Shown in pieces: positions 24,692-61,670 of a stretch of DNA of 64,000 bases. Made by a program: the position numbers and the translations under genes. The notes under the pieces are model-generated. The model was not told the DNA's origin, searched no databases, and saw only the letters and a list, made by a program, of their open reading frames with translations. Each line of letters opens with the position of its first letter. The first letter of the stretch is position 1. Location: contig JAFFSR010000292.1 of assembly GCA_017163975.1 (NCBI GenBank), positions 2,363,501 through 2,427,500 of the forward strand, written 5' to 3'. This DNA comes from Anastatus disparis. Lineage: Eukaryota; Arthropoda; Insecta; Hymenoptera; Eupelmidae.

Positions 24692-25495
24692 ACCATATCC
24701 AACCCGAAAGTTTCTACTTTCATCCCCACTACTTCAACCGAAAGTCTCACATTCTTGCCGGGGCAGGAAGCAAAAAGAACGTTCTGCGCAGGCGCTAACG
24801 ACAGAGTATAGCATACGTTATATCTCTCCGTCTCTTTCTTTTCTCCATATAATGTCTAATATACCTAGCCTTTTTGCTCTTCATCAAAAGTCATAGTAAG
24901 AACAAAACAAAGGCAGATATCAAAATCTTTTTCTGTTTCTTTTTCAAAATCTCTTAAATTTGAAACAAAAAAAACAAAATGTATACATTATAATGCATAT
25001 GTATACATTGTATTATATTATTATTTAGTTAAAAATGTGTGTGATGAAAAATGTGTGCATTGAAACAGAGTGTATCGAAGAATAACTCTATCAGAATAAA
25101 TAATAAATTTTTTTTTTATTAATGAACTATCATTACGAGTGTTATTGTGTAGTGTGTTATCGTGTAGTGTATATAGTAAAACAAAGCATAAAATCTTTAA
25201 TAATGTGTGTAATGAAAAATTAGAATAATTCATAACATCTTTTTTCATTAATGAATTATCATTACGAGTGTTACCGTGTAGTGTATCTAGTAGAACAATA
25301 TAGCATAACGTTTACGTTATACGTAATTTTAGTTGACAACTTTCGGCTTGGCTATGGTAAAAAATTGTATACGCGCCACGGCAGTGAAGGGGGACATCTT
25401 AACCCGCGCGTTTATCGCCCTCGCCTTCGGCTCGGGTGATAACATACGCGCGGGTAAGAATGTCCCCCTTCCCTCCCTTGGTGCGTAATATACTA
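24692..25495. mobile_element. 804-bp insertion with GC-rich 3' hairpin
   Basis: Defined by absence from the opposite hairpin arm. The T-run at the junction may hide a short target duplication (TTTT). It contains a ~129-bp tandem duplication (compare 25122 with 25251). Near its end is a GC-rich hairpin with CCGCGCG..CTCGCCTTCGGCTCGG..CGCGCGG (about 25400-25457). Its end, GGTGCGTAATATACTATTTT, resembles the edges of the GC-rich islands at 34.4-34.8 kb and 43.1-43.25 kb. The class is unknown. Confidence 0.55.
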
Positions 25496-25711
25496 TTTTG
25501 AAGGCCTTTAAAATGAATTTTTAACCATTTTGATTGCATTTATAGTTTCCGAGAAAAATGCAAAAAACCACGAAAAAGGATTAAATTTAAAAAAATTCAT
25601 AACTTTTTTAATTTAATGATTTAAGAATTGGGCTTGTGGCAATAAATAGTTCTTAATGTGCACAATAAGCATACGCAAGCAGAATCCTGTAGGACTTATA
25701 GTTTTTCCATA

Positions 25712-26020
25712 CACTGAAAAGGGAAGCGAACTGTGACTGTACTCTACGGTACAATCGGTGTCATTTTTAGAATACAGTCAGCCTACGCGTCGAAATGCGA
25801 ACTAGTAGTCTCTAGAGAAGACTCATTATTCTCTGAGCGAAGACCTGCTCATTTCTTCGAACAAAAAACATCGCGGAGAACACTCAAAACCTCGCAGAGA
25901 GCACTCATTATCCTCTAGAAAACACTAGCATCTCTCTCGTACTTCAATGAATGTTCGCTATCGATACTAGCGCCACTCGCCGCCATAGAGTACAACCACT
26001 GTTCTAACCCCTTTTCAGTG
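25712..26020. mobile_element. 309-bp MITE, TA-flanked
   Basis: The ends CACTGAAAAGGG and CCCCTTTTCAGTG are inverted, flanked by TA (25710-25711 and 26021-26022). The opposite arm of the host hairpin preserves the empty site (near 26518-26523) with a single TA, which proves the insertion and its target. This fits a Tc1/mariner-type MITE. Confidence 0.8.
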
Positions 26021-26970
26021 TAATAACACTTATAAGTTATAAACAATTAATTTTCAGTAGGCCACTCTATCTCACACGATTAACTTTTTACAATGTTCAA
26101 CATCGATTCTGAAAGTTTAGATATCCCTCTACAAAATGTATATTTCAGATTTTTGATTAAGTGATTAGAAAGTCCTTAAAAATTCACTTAAACATTGGAT
26201 CTTTCGCTTGGGCGTATGAATTAACATTAGTAGTGGGGGAAACTAAGCAGCTAGGCATGCTAGGCAGACTACCCGTTATACATTTCCCCTTCGTTATGAG
26301 TTTCCCCCACTACTAACGTTAATTCATGCGCCCAAGCGAACGATCCAATGTTTAAGTGAATTTTTAAGGACTTTCTAATCACTTAATCAAAAATCTGAAA
26401 TATACATTTTGTAGAGGGATATCTAAACTTTCAGAATCGATGTTGAACATTGTAAAAAGTTAATCGTGTGAGATAGAGTGGCCTACTGAAAATTAATTGT
26501 TTATAACTTATAAGTGTTATTATGGAAAAACTATAAGTCCTACAGGATTCTGCTTGCGTATGCTTATTGTGCACATTAAGAACTATTTATTGCCACAAGC
26601 CCAATTCTTAAATCATTAAATTAAAAAAGTTATGAATTTTTTTAAATTTAATCCTTTTTCGTGGTTTTTTGCATTTTTCTCGGAAACTATAAATGCAATC
26701 AAAATGGTTAAAAATTCATTTTAAAGGCCTTCAAAAAACTTACATTTTATCTCATTGGACCAATATGATAACTTTTATAGCTCCAGAAATATTTGCAGAT
26801 AAAGAGAAAAAATGTCAATTTTCAATGTTTAAACATTGTTTAAACAAAAACGGACAACATCTGTTGGGGCCATTTTGGATATTTTACTCCCACAAACCTA
26901 CTTTACATAATTGTGCAGTCAGTTTGCTGTTAAATTTTTTTACATGAAAAAATCTAATTTGACTGGACTA

Positions 26971-29900
26971 ATAGCAGATACTAACAAAGGTTAATTTAAA
27001 TTCGAAAATTCGTGCGATTTGCGCTAACGCATTTAACTAAATTACCTTGGCTTTACGTTCGATCGTTTGATACTAAGATTTTATGATTCGTTTTATTTGT
27101 TCAAAGAACTTAAGTTTAGATAAAACACTAATGAGTTATCATTTATTTTTCACATCATTTATAATAATTTAAATACATTTAAGTATAATTAATCTCTGGG
27201 ACATTGTTTTATTTTCATTAATTCATTCGATCAATAAATTTCTGAGATAACGTGTTTATTATTCGTATAAGCTTAATCAATAGTTTGTCTGATCTACTTT
27301 GAAATTATAAATTGATAAAACAGCTTATTTTTCGATGACGTTTCATTGTTTTTCTTTTTTTTATATAAAAAAATAACTTAATGACAACTGTCACCTTCAA
27401 TATATTGTCCTTAACACAAAATGCTCAATATCAATGCTTTTGCTGCTGGCTGTCAACTGAGTCAGAAGCTTTTTTTTTTTACAATTCCTGTTTAAGATCG
27501 TGCACTCGATGATTAACAATTTTAAATATTTAATGTTATAAGAAAAGGCTTTATTGAAATCTGTATAATCAATTTTTTTTTCGTTTTTTTTGTAATGTTG
27601 CACTTTTTAATTTATATTTTTGTTCGTCAACTTCCTGTAATATTATTTTCGTTGAGCGAAAAAGAAAAGAAATGTATATTTAAACAAAAACTGACCTCGC
27701 GTTTAGCTGTGCAATATTCGCAAAGACCTTAACAATTTAAGAATAATGTATAATCTCGAATAAGTATAGTCAAAATTATTCCTGTGATTTGCCATGGGGA
27801 AATAAAATCATAAACTTTAATCACTCGCTTATTAAAAGTACATTAAAAAGCTTTATAATATTGTTTTTAAAATATTCAAAAAATTTTCATTAACGAAAGT
27901 TTAATTTTTAATTTGTATTAAAATGAAGAAAATTCGGAATATTAAGTAGTTTTTTAAATTAAAGGAAAATGCAAACTCAATTTAGTTGTTCAAGGATTTG
28001 ACACAATTAAATTTTATTTTTCTTATTTTGGCTGTACTGGTGAATTAATTGAAACTAAGTTTGCAAAACAATTTACCACAGAGTTTTCAAGAGTGACTGT
28101 TTTTTCACTCGCCATTTTAAAAATTCTTTAAGAATATTGCGTACCAAAAACTAAATTTAAGAAGGCCTCTTTCATTAGACTAAGCAATCTTCATGATTTG
28201 TAATCCCGTAAGTCTTAACGATAATTTCATGAAATTGAAAGAGAGATAAACGTATAACTCCATAGCCAAGTAGTATATATATTTGCATGATTTTACGATC
28301 AATGATTCAGCCTCTCTATTTTTCTCTCTTTCTTTCTCTTTACGCTTATTGAATGAAAAACATGTTGATCGGCTAACGATTAATTATAGCCAAGCCCTAG
28401 GCTGACTCTTTCATATTCGATGCCGTGTATATACACACAACTTCCCATCGGTGCGTGAACAATCTGATTTCATTCTGACGCACGACGAGAGAGGAGACTA
28501 ACTTTTCTTCTCTCTTCTTTCTCACTTTTTCTCATTTATGTGAAGTGAGAAGGAAGAAAAAAATAAGGTTATCGTTAACGAGAAAAGGCCATGGCATGTT
28601 AAAATGTTCTAGCTAAAAATAAACACACCTTCCGCTCTCTTATGAAAATTTTTTTTCAATTTATCGAATTTCATTTTTTAACCATTTATAAAGACGGTTT
28701 CTTCATAATTTCAAAACCTATATTAATTATAATTAATGCCGTTGATAAAGTTGTGCTTGGAATTATACTCGATCTTGAATTTTCAAGTTAACTTGATTAG
28801 GCTTGACAAATTTATGAATGTAGTAAAAGTTTTATGCTTTATCAATCTAACAGTTTAGTAATGAACATGTTTTTAATAAAAATCATATGTATACATTAAA
28901 GAAAAATACTCATTTAAAGTTTTTATTCAATTTCAAGTTTTATCTATATAAGTAATATAACTTTTAAAAATTTTAATTTTTCCAAAGTTTATTTGATTTT
29001 GATCAAAATTAAAGCTAAATCATTTAATTATATACACACGCAAAAAAAAACTAAAAAAAAAAAATTTTTCCAACTAATAATTACTCAAAAATTTGTACAA
29101 TCAACGTATAATGCTTAGTAATTGAACATGATACTCCGCTGAATAGAGTTCCAAAATCGTGGTTTTAGTATCTATGTTATTACATGTAAACTTGTACAAT
29201 TGTGCTCGGTTAATACGAAATATAGGCTTTTGTTTATTAGCATATTAACAACTCAAAAGGTATAAACAAAGCAGGGAACAGAATGATTTCGAATACAGAA
29301 TTTATATTATTATACACAGCAAAAACAATTTAAATATTTTTAATTTTGCTTTTAAGTAAAATTTCATTTCAAATGTATTTATTTTGATGTTTGAAAAATT
29401 CAATTATCATATAAAAATTATATAATTTTCTTCTTATTAATAAATATTTTTATATAGTATTGTAATTATGAAATAATATTTTTTTAAATAAAATAGTACA
29501 ACTATAAATTAAAAAATTGCAAAGTTTAAAATTTCGAATCTGCTTACTTCATTGAAAATTTCAAGCCAAAATAAAAGTAATGAATGTTAGCCCGGCTGTG
29601 CAAGAAAAATTTCTATATATTGAAAAAATTTCAATATTTCTTTCTAAGAACTTCCATATTCGAAACTTTCTGTTATTTCTTTTGGAAAGCAATTCAAATT
29701 TGCTCTTCTGAACAATATATATATAACCTTCTGTTTTATAGTTTCGAGTGCTTTTACGCATTTCTATTTTCGAAAAATATTGGCAAATAAAGAGGTATGC
29801 ATTTTTCTCTTCAGTTGAAAGTTTTTCTGTAATACAAATACATAAAATTTTTCAATATTAATTCTTAAAAAAAAACTAATATTTTAAAAATCAATATGCA

Positions 29901-32900
29901 ATTTTTTATGAATCTATACAGCTTTAAAACTTATACAAATTACAAAATAAAAAAGTTTTTATGAGTATTGTTTTTATCATACGAACGTTAAAAACTTTAT
30001 TTGACGTATAAATTTGATTAAAGTCTTACTGTGACGTAGTTTTCAAAAATTATTAACGAAGTTTTTTAAATGAACTATAATATTTTGGAACGTGAAGCGC
30101 TTTTTCATTTGCAATGACCAACTTATGAAAGACAAATGTTTCGTTATATATATGCTATATCACATAAGTTCGACATGAAAAACGTAAATATATGTACTAA
30201 TCGTTGCTCAATCGAAAAATCAATGTTTTAAAGAGATACTCATTTTTCTTCTGTGCAATAGCAAAGTTTTATTTCTACAACCGAAATGTAAGTTTGGCAA
30301 AATATAAGAATTACATCATTCCTATTATAGCTTCTCAAGCGTTGTTGTTTCAAGAATCAACTGAATTGGTTCGCGGCACTAACTTGTAAATTGCAACGAT
30401 ATACACGCAACCTACGGCACTCTTTTGAAAAACTTTCCAAATTTTGTACACAAGTACTGAAAATGAAAAAAAAATGAATATTTTTCTACTATTTCTTAAG
30501 AGATATATTCGCAAAACATTTCCTTCATCTCATCGCGTTGCGCGATACAAATGTTATTATCTCGTTCGCTCAATGCACTCGGTCTATAGAACATGTATAA
30601 ACGAATAGATAAAATAGAATGCAGTTGCAAGTACGATAATGCTTATATAGAATCTTTGCTCGATCGAAATAGAATATGTGTATGTATACATTTAAGACAA
30701 AAAAAAATCGAACATGCGATGACTAATACAAGGCGAAAGATAGTTGACTCACGAGAATGAGAAGAAGAAGAAGACGAAGAAGAAAGGTGGTGGTGAGGAG
30801 GTAAAAAGAAGTAGGTCGTACCAAACACTCGTGGGAAGGATATATTCGTCTGGACAGGACTCGTTTTCTTTTGCAAAAGCTGCTGCTACTATACTTCTGT
30901 TGCTGCTGCTGCAGCTGCTGTTATTACCTTTTTGACGTTCAAAAGATTTGAACCACGCGATAAAATGCGCGATTCACACTTTCAAGTGTTAAAAGGAAAA
31001 TGTGCAAAGAAAATTCATTGTGCACCTTTGCTTTTTTTTATTATTCTTCTTGCTTTCTCTTTCTCGTTTCTATTGTACATTATTGAAACAGCGTGACTCT
31101 GATTTTGCGATATAATATAAAAGTGAAACACAAAAGCACTATGAATTAGCTGTACCCGATGTTGTTGAAGTTTTTAAACGTTTATAAAATATTTTTCTTC
31201 TTTTTTTCCCAATTTTTAAGTAAAGTTATAAATTTAAAACTTTTTTCACTTTATTTTATTACTAATCCGTTAAAATTCTAAAGTTAATAAATTGTTAAAA
31301 ATATTTAGTTGACTCGAATATTTCTCTTAAAATTGTAAAAATAAAATAAAAATTGAAAAATGTCCAAAAAAAAAACTTTTTAAATTACATGAGATGTTTT
31401 TTGCAAAGTATATGCGAATCACAAATACGAATTTTCATGTCTTGCGTAATTTTTCGTTTGAATGGTGCAAAGTGACCCAGATAAAAATGATCTACTATAA
31501 TTCGTAGATAAAACCAAAAACATTTTCCTACAATATTTACACGACAATAACTATATGTTTCATTGAAATTTGGAAGAAATACAAAATTTTCTGTTGATAG
31601 TTATTTTATTCAATGTACAAAGAAGTTGCATTGATTTTGATTTTGAGTGACATTTATTTATAATTAAGTTATTACAATACATATTTTAAATGCGTTTTGT
31701 TCATTGAAACATTTTTCAAATTATTAAATATTTAAGGATATATTATTAGCTGGAAAATAAAACAATTTATAAATTCCAAGAAAAAACATATAAACTGCAA
31801 AATTATGAGTCATAAAACTTGTTTAAACGATTAATATATATATACATATGATCGTTATATAGTAAACTTTCAAAACTATTTATCGATCCAGTGCAGTTTT
31901 TAACTTAAATTCAAACTTTATTTTAAAGTAATAAAACTGTAACAGTATTAATACCAGCATCTTCGTTCGCAATTTTAAAACTATCATTATAAATTAAAAA
32001 AAATAAAATTAATTTAACATACATACTTTAATATTCGACCAAATTTTAATAAGTATATTATCAAAGAAAATGAAAAATAATTTCTTTTTATTTAGAAGTT
32101 AATTATAAAATAGTTTAGTTATCGATAAGCGATGCATGTTTGAAGAAAAAGCTTATACATTATAAAATATAATAAATTAAAATATAAAAATAGATAAGAA
32201 AAAATTCAATATATTAATGTTTTAAAATTATTAAAATATTAATAAAACATTAATAAAAAAAAAATTAATAAAACATTATTAAAACATTAATTTTTAAATT
32301 ATTTGAAAATTCAACTAAAATTCAATGCTTATTTAATTTAAAGTCATATTGTTCACAGTATCCATAACGGCGATAGATCTGTCGACCGTATCAATTTGCA
32401 ATTAATAAGTCATTCACTGGCCGTACGTGCATCCTCTCAATCTAAAATCTAAATCTCAAAGGTCACTAGTATTAGACTATAGAATACGAAGCCGGATGTA
32501 CAAACACCTCTAGCTTTTGCTGGCGCGCTCAAATATATCGTCGTCTTTCGACGACGATGAGATGAGTAAATAACGCGCGCACATACACTATTTCTGCGAT
32601 GCGCGCTTTTAGCTTATAATTAGAGCGGCGGCCGAGTCCACGTGTAATACGCGGGTGGAGGAAAACTCGTATACTGGGACATAATCGGCTTTTTTTCTTT
32701 TTTTTTCTTTTTAACGACTAACCAACTGGTGCTTCTCATTTACTACGTGTATACAACGAGTATCGATCGTCTCGTAATATTGCCACTTGATAAGCCGTGT
32801 CGCTCTCTTTCTTTAGTATAAGCCGACAGTTTTTTTCCATTCCGTTTTTAAATGTATGTTCAGGCTACTCAAAGTTAAAAATGTCAAGTTAGAAAAGAAG

Positions 32901-34380
32901 AAAAGAATAGGTTTTACAAGTAATTCTGATATTTTAGTATATATTCAATGACATACAAAATTATTTATATATTATTAATTCTTATATTGAAAAAAAAAAT
33001 TGAATAATATTAGTATATTTGTTACCATCTATAATATTACTAAATATATCATAACAGCTTACAATTAATTTAATTAATTTTTCTTTTACATAAACTTATA
33101 CAGCTATTAAATATACAATTGATATTTATATATCACACAAAGAAGAATTTTGTGGTTAAAATTATTATTTTCGATGGCAAACGTTGACGTATCTTTATTT
33201 ACAAATGTAATGATACTTAAAAAAAATGTAAATTAAAATCCATGTAAGAACTTTTATCATTTACCTTGTAATTTTTATCACCGAAATGACATTTTCTTCA
33301 TCTTTCATTAAAAATTGTTTGCATATCATAACCTCACTTTCAAAGTAAGTTCATTATTTAGTATGATTTTACGAACAATTTTTACAATTTATGCAAATGA
33401 TGTGCTCAAGTGCATTTGTTACAGTATTCCAAAAATATATATCCATTGCATAAAAATAAGTTATAAATAATAATTATTAAATAGTATAAAAGAAAATACA
33501 AGGTAAATTTATTTTAAGTTGTAAATCTTTTTACTTAATCTCCTAATAAATTTTATTATTACAGAAATATGTTTTACAAATATAAAAAATATCAACCATA
33601 GAACCTCTCTGTAAAATATTTTTTCTGGATAAATTTCATGTTTAAAAAATTAAAATAGAATTGGGATATAATAATATATTACTGTAAATAGTTTTATTTT
33701 TTTTAAATTTTTTATATTTGTTAAAAAAGCTTTGAATACAATTTTAGAACGAACAAAATAGTTTTCGTAATGATGTTAAGAATAAAAAAAGATAATAAAT
33801 TAAAAAAGAAATTTAATTTATTATCTCAGCTGTGTACAAGCTTTGCCTGTTAGAGTATAAATAAATTTTATAAATTTTATTCATGTTTGAATTCTAGAGA
33901 AGATAATACATTTATTTTTTCAAAGATAAGAACTTATTTTTTTTTAATTTCAATTTCGTTATTTATAGCTGCAAATGAAAAATTAAACATAGCGCAGGGT
34001 AGAATTTCATTTTTTATTCAAATCACTAGAGAAATGAAGCATAGGCAGAATGGAAATTACCAATTAATGAATTTCTATATATTTTAATGTATAATCTTAA
34101 TTCAGAAAAAGTTTGTGATAATTTATTATAGTTTATATTTTGTTATTAAATTTAAATTTATTTTAAACTATTAAAAGTGAAATTTAATATATTTCTATAA
34201 TTATGATTACAGTTAAGCATCTTAACTTTATAAGTAAAACTTAATTTAACATTTAATAATTAATGACGCATGAAATATTCAAGAGGAAAGTTTATATGTT
34301 GCAATATTATAATATTATCTAATCTATTTAATAGTCTGAACGCTTTTAGAGGTTGTGTATGCTTATCGAGCTCTACTATG
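26971..34380. other. Gene-free AT-rich stretch
   Basis: No gene supported. Less AT-rich islands lie at about 28410-28600, 30530-30960 (with GAAGAA and CTG triplet runs near 30765 and 30880-30922) and 32370-32850. The last is CpG-rich and includes a CACGTG E-box at about 32639, GCGGCGGCCG, and the inverted repeat CGTCGTCTTTCGACGACG. It is the most promoter-like sequence upstream of HIPK. Without transcripts this stays a guess. Confidence 0.4.
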
Positions 34381-34389
34381 ATAACATTA

Positions 34390-34800
34390 AATTATTTTCT
34401 GACCTAGCAGGCGCAAAGTACGCACTTAGCACCCGCTGGGTCAGAAAATAGTATGTGTAAATAGTAAATGATACCGGCCCTCGGCTGAATTTTTTAAACA
34501 TTCCCCCTCGTGCCGATTTCCAATTTTGCGCCCTCGGTACACCATGTACTATTTTAACCCTCCGGGCGCACTTTACCGCCCACTTAAGCTTCCGTCGGGT
34601 TCAAAAATAGCATATGCACCACGGGCACGACGGAAATTATGTCCCTCGTGTAAATTTGGCGCTTCGTTCGAGTGACAAACTCACACTAGGGCCGAAATTC
34701 CCGATCTTGCGCCCTTGGTACATGATTTACTATTTTCATCCTTTGGACGCTAAATACGTGTTTTTGACCTACTTTTACGTGCGCAAAATAGCACATTATA
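34390..34800. repeat. GC-rich degenerate repeat island
   Basis: About 400 bp of GC-rich sequence in AT-rich surroundings. It contains a degenerate direct repeat about 181 bp apart: TTGCGCCCTCGGTACA near 34526 and TTGCGCCCTTGGTACA near 34707, each followed by TACTATTTT and a CC-rich word. It also has GGGCACGACGG and CGCTTCGTTCGAGTG words. It is not coding. Its motifs resemble those at 25.37-25.49 kb and 43.05-43.25 kb. Confidence 0.5.
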
Positions 34801-35530
34801 ACACCTATATTTGGAATAAATAATAGTGTACATGAACTCGCATATAATAGGATTTAAGCTTTCTTTAAAAATAAATAGTATTCCGCAGGACTGCCTAAGG
34901 GCGCCACTGTCACAATAATCACGTGTCTAATGTCGTCCTGACCGAAATCGATGAGTAAATTTCATCGAGTAAATAAGTCCCATTCGGTTTTAGACAGTCA
35001 CAGTGAGTAACTGAAATATTACTTGGACACCAGAAATCCAAATTTACAGACGACTCATACCAAACGCGTAGGTTAGTAAAAGAAACTTTTAAAAATGTGG
35101 AATATATAATTTAATCCAAAGAAATTTTTATTTTTTTTAATACAAAATAAATTTAGTTTCTGAAGTTGGTACGTGCCAAACTAGATGTTAGCACGGATGT
35201 CAACTATAAAACATGACTTTTTGCACGGAAAATCTTTTCAGTAAAGCAAAAGTTTTTGGAAAAATATAATTTTACTTTTTTCAATATAATCCATTAAACC
35301 ATCTTTCCTCTCTTGATTTTTTTTTTATTAATAAAAAGGTTCCCCGTGGGAAGATTGTTCTATTTTTTATTATCGAGGGTTCTAGTTTTTACCCGTTCGT
35401 TATTTAAGTTTTTAGTCTTCATTTGAGCAAAATAAAAAGAACTATTAAAGACAAGTTGATTCTGATGTATAGTTTTTTCGAAAATTAGAATTTTCAATCA
35501 ATAAGTATAGTGCAATACACTCTAATATGC
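34801..35530. other. Gene-free stretch
   Basis: No gene seen. A less AT-biased segment at 34890-35070 has ATCGATGAGTAAAT / ATCGAGTAAAT near-repeats, but no clear element boundaries. Confidence 0.4.
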
Positions 35531-35828
35531 GATCGAAACGGAATCGGGGACTTTTAGTTCGGTGGCGCTGTGGTCAGGTGAGAGTAATGCAAATAGTGGC
35601 TGTTTAAAAATGCTTATGATAATTTATTCACAAAGTTACGCAGCAAAAATATAGTAATTTTCTGTAACCATGTATGTAAGGAATAATTATAATAGTTGAA
35701 GCTACGAAAATATACAATATATTGTTGCAAAGCGAAAAATGCCAATTACCTTTAAACAGTCACTATTCGCATTTTCCGCACCTGACCACAGCGTCACCGA
35801 ACTTACAGTCCTCGATTCTGTTCCGACC
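35531..35828. mobile_element. ~300-bp hairpin MITE related to 12741-13264
   Basis: Inverted ends of about 70 bp: left GATCGAAACGGAATCGGGGA and right reverse complement GGTCGGAACAGAATCGAGGA. Both arms share AGTTCGGTG.CGCTGTGGTC and an (A/G)CAAATAGTG-like word before the loop. The subterminal ggcgctgtggtcaggtgaga and the internal TTGC AAAGCGAAAAAT match the family at 12741-13264. No clear target duplication is seen, so the ends are approximate. Confidence 0.6.
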
Positions 35829-36064
35829 ACGTTAGACAAATATCTTATTTCTCATATATATATATATATATATATTACACTCATATTTTTTATTTTTCTG
35901 AACGAAAAATCCTCATAATAATGGAAATGCTCCTTATTATAAAAGAAAGATTTAAAATATTACAAAGCAAACACTACAACATATGTATATTTGTGTATGA
36001 GTAAATCCTATTATTCTCAAAATTAGCAAATGTATTAAAAATGGTTTTTATTGATATTTTACAG
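35829..36064 (+). other. Intron end upstream of HIPK coding exon 1
   Basis: Includes an (AT)n run at about 35856-35874 and ends in a 3' splice site (TATTTTACAG, to 36064). The upstream donor, and so any 5' untranslated exon, was not identified. Confidence 0.5.
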
Positions 36065-36067
36065 GGA

Positions 36068-60366
<24,299 letters not shown>

Positions 60367-61670
60367 ATGAAACTAAAATGATGCTGCTGAAATGAAAATT
60401 CAAATGAAAAATATTATCAACTGCTGCAACTCGCTAACATGTTGTGTTATGATGATTACACGTCCACATTTACATCTCATAGAAGACTTAGCTAAAACAG
60501 TTCGGCAGAAACATGTATTTTCTCTGTTACTTTTCACTCTGTTTCCGTCTTATTGTAAACTAGTCTGAAAATGTACTAATTCGTATATTCGAGAGCCTAA
60601 ATTTTAGCTTTATTGTACAATAAATAATTTTGCAATGCGATTTTTTTTTCTACTCTGTACGAGTAAAAATTTTGTGAAATTCTTTTAATGAAACAGGGTG
60701 ATTTTAATTCGCACAGAGTCAAATTATATTTGATGAACTTTTAAACTTACTTTTTCCTTAATTTGGATGTTTGATTACGGTGTACATATACTGATTTCTT
60801 AAATTGAAAATTTGATTTTTTTAACAATTGAAAAGTTTTTATATAACACATGTATTCTGCCTTAGCTTTTTTAACAAAGTTTTGTGCTATTCTATCAAAC
60901 AAAAAAAGGAGAAAGTAATAATGAAAATATTACAGCGAATAGCGAACCAATTGTACAAAGCACTGTGGAAAACCTCGTCACATAGCGCTCAGTATAGTCG
61001 AAAACATTTCATGCTTGCAAATATTTAATTACTGTATACATGTGCATAAACGTTGAATAAAAAGGATCCATCGCGAAAGGGTAAGCTGCCCTTAACGGTT
61101 TTTACTTTGCTTAATAATATTATTCATTTAATCAGACGAACGACTTTAGGAATTAAAAAAAAACGAAACAAACATGACTTGTGTAAATTTACAGATTGAC
61201 ATTCCGTCCTAAAGCAGCAACCTAAACGGATCCTTTTGACTCCCCATCCACTGCCTGTCTACTCAAAGTGCATACTTGCGTATGTGATTTGCATACAAAA
61301 ATATCAGGGGAATTCTTGAATAGATTTTTAAAAAAAGTTGCACTATTTGATATTTGTTAAAGAATAAACTATACTGTGTGTAAATTCTACCATTTTCCGT
61401 TGTGCTTTGCGACATTGTTCTGCAAAAATAATTATTTGTAGCATGACTGCTAATTATAAAAACTAGGCTATTATGTATAAAACAAAAGAAAACGTTAAGT
61501 GTACGAAAAGAGTAAATATTGCAAGAAACGATAACATAAAAGTTGGAAAATATTGTATACGTTTTTTTCTAGCGCTACGATTGCGCTTTTCTCTCTCGTT
61601 ATACGGGAAAAGTGTGACTGGAATAAATGTTTATAAATTTTTTGCTTGTGCAATTGCACATTCGAATAAA
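60367..61670 (+). other. Hipk: HIPK 3' UTR (likely) with several poly(A) signals
   Basis: AATAAA occurs at 60619-60624 and 61056-61061, and further AATAAA words lie near 61623 and 61666. Any could set the 3' end. No other gene is evident. Confidence 0.5.

Larger units (their letters stand above)
24446..26968. mobile_element. Long hairpin transposon, TA-flanked, carrying two younger insertions in its left arm
   Basis: The ends GGCCAGTCAATTTAG and CTAATTTGACTGGAC are inverted and flanked by TA (24444-24445 and 26969-26970). The right arm (26311-26968) is continuous. The left arm is in three pieces: 24446-24691, 25496-25711 and 26021-26250. Comparing arms shows exactly what was inserted (24692-25495 and 25712-26020). 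The ancestral element was about 1.4 kb, non-coding and almost fully palindromic, with a loop near 26253-26308. The TA target suggests Tc1/mariner-type mobilisation. Small mirrored open frames in the arms are by-products. Confidence 0.75.

Noticed and set aside
36041..36067. Upstream in-frame ATG at 36041 as HIPK start
   Set aside because: It precedes a clear 3' splice acceptor (ACAG at 36064); the ATG at 36068 in the exon is the more likely start.
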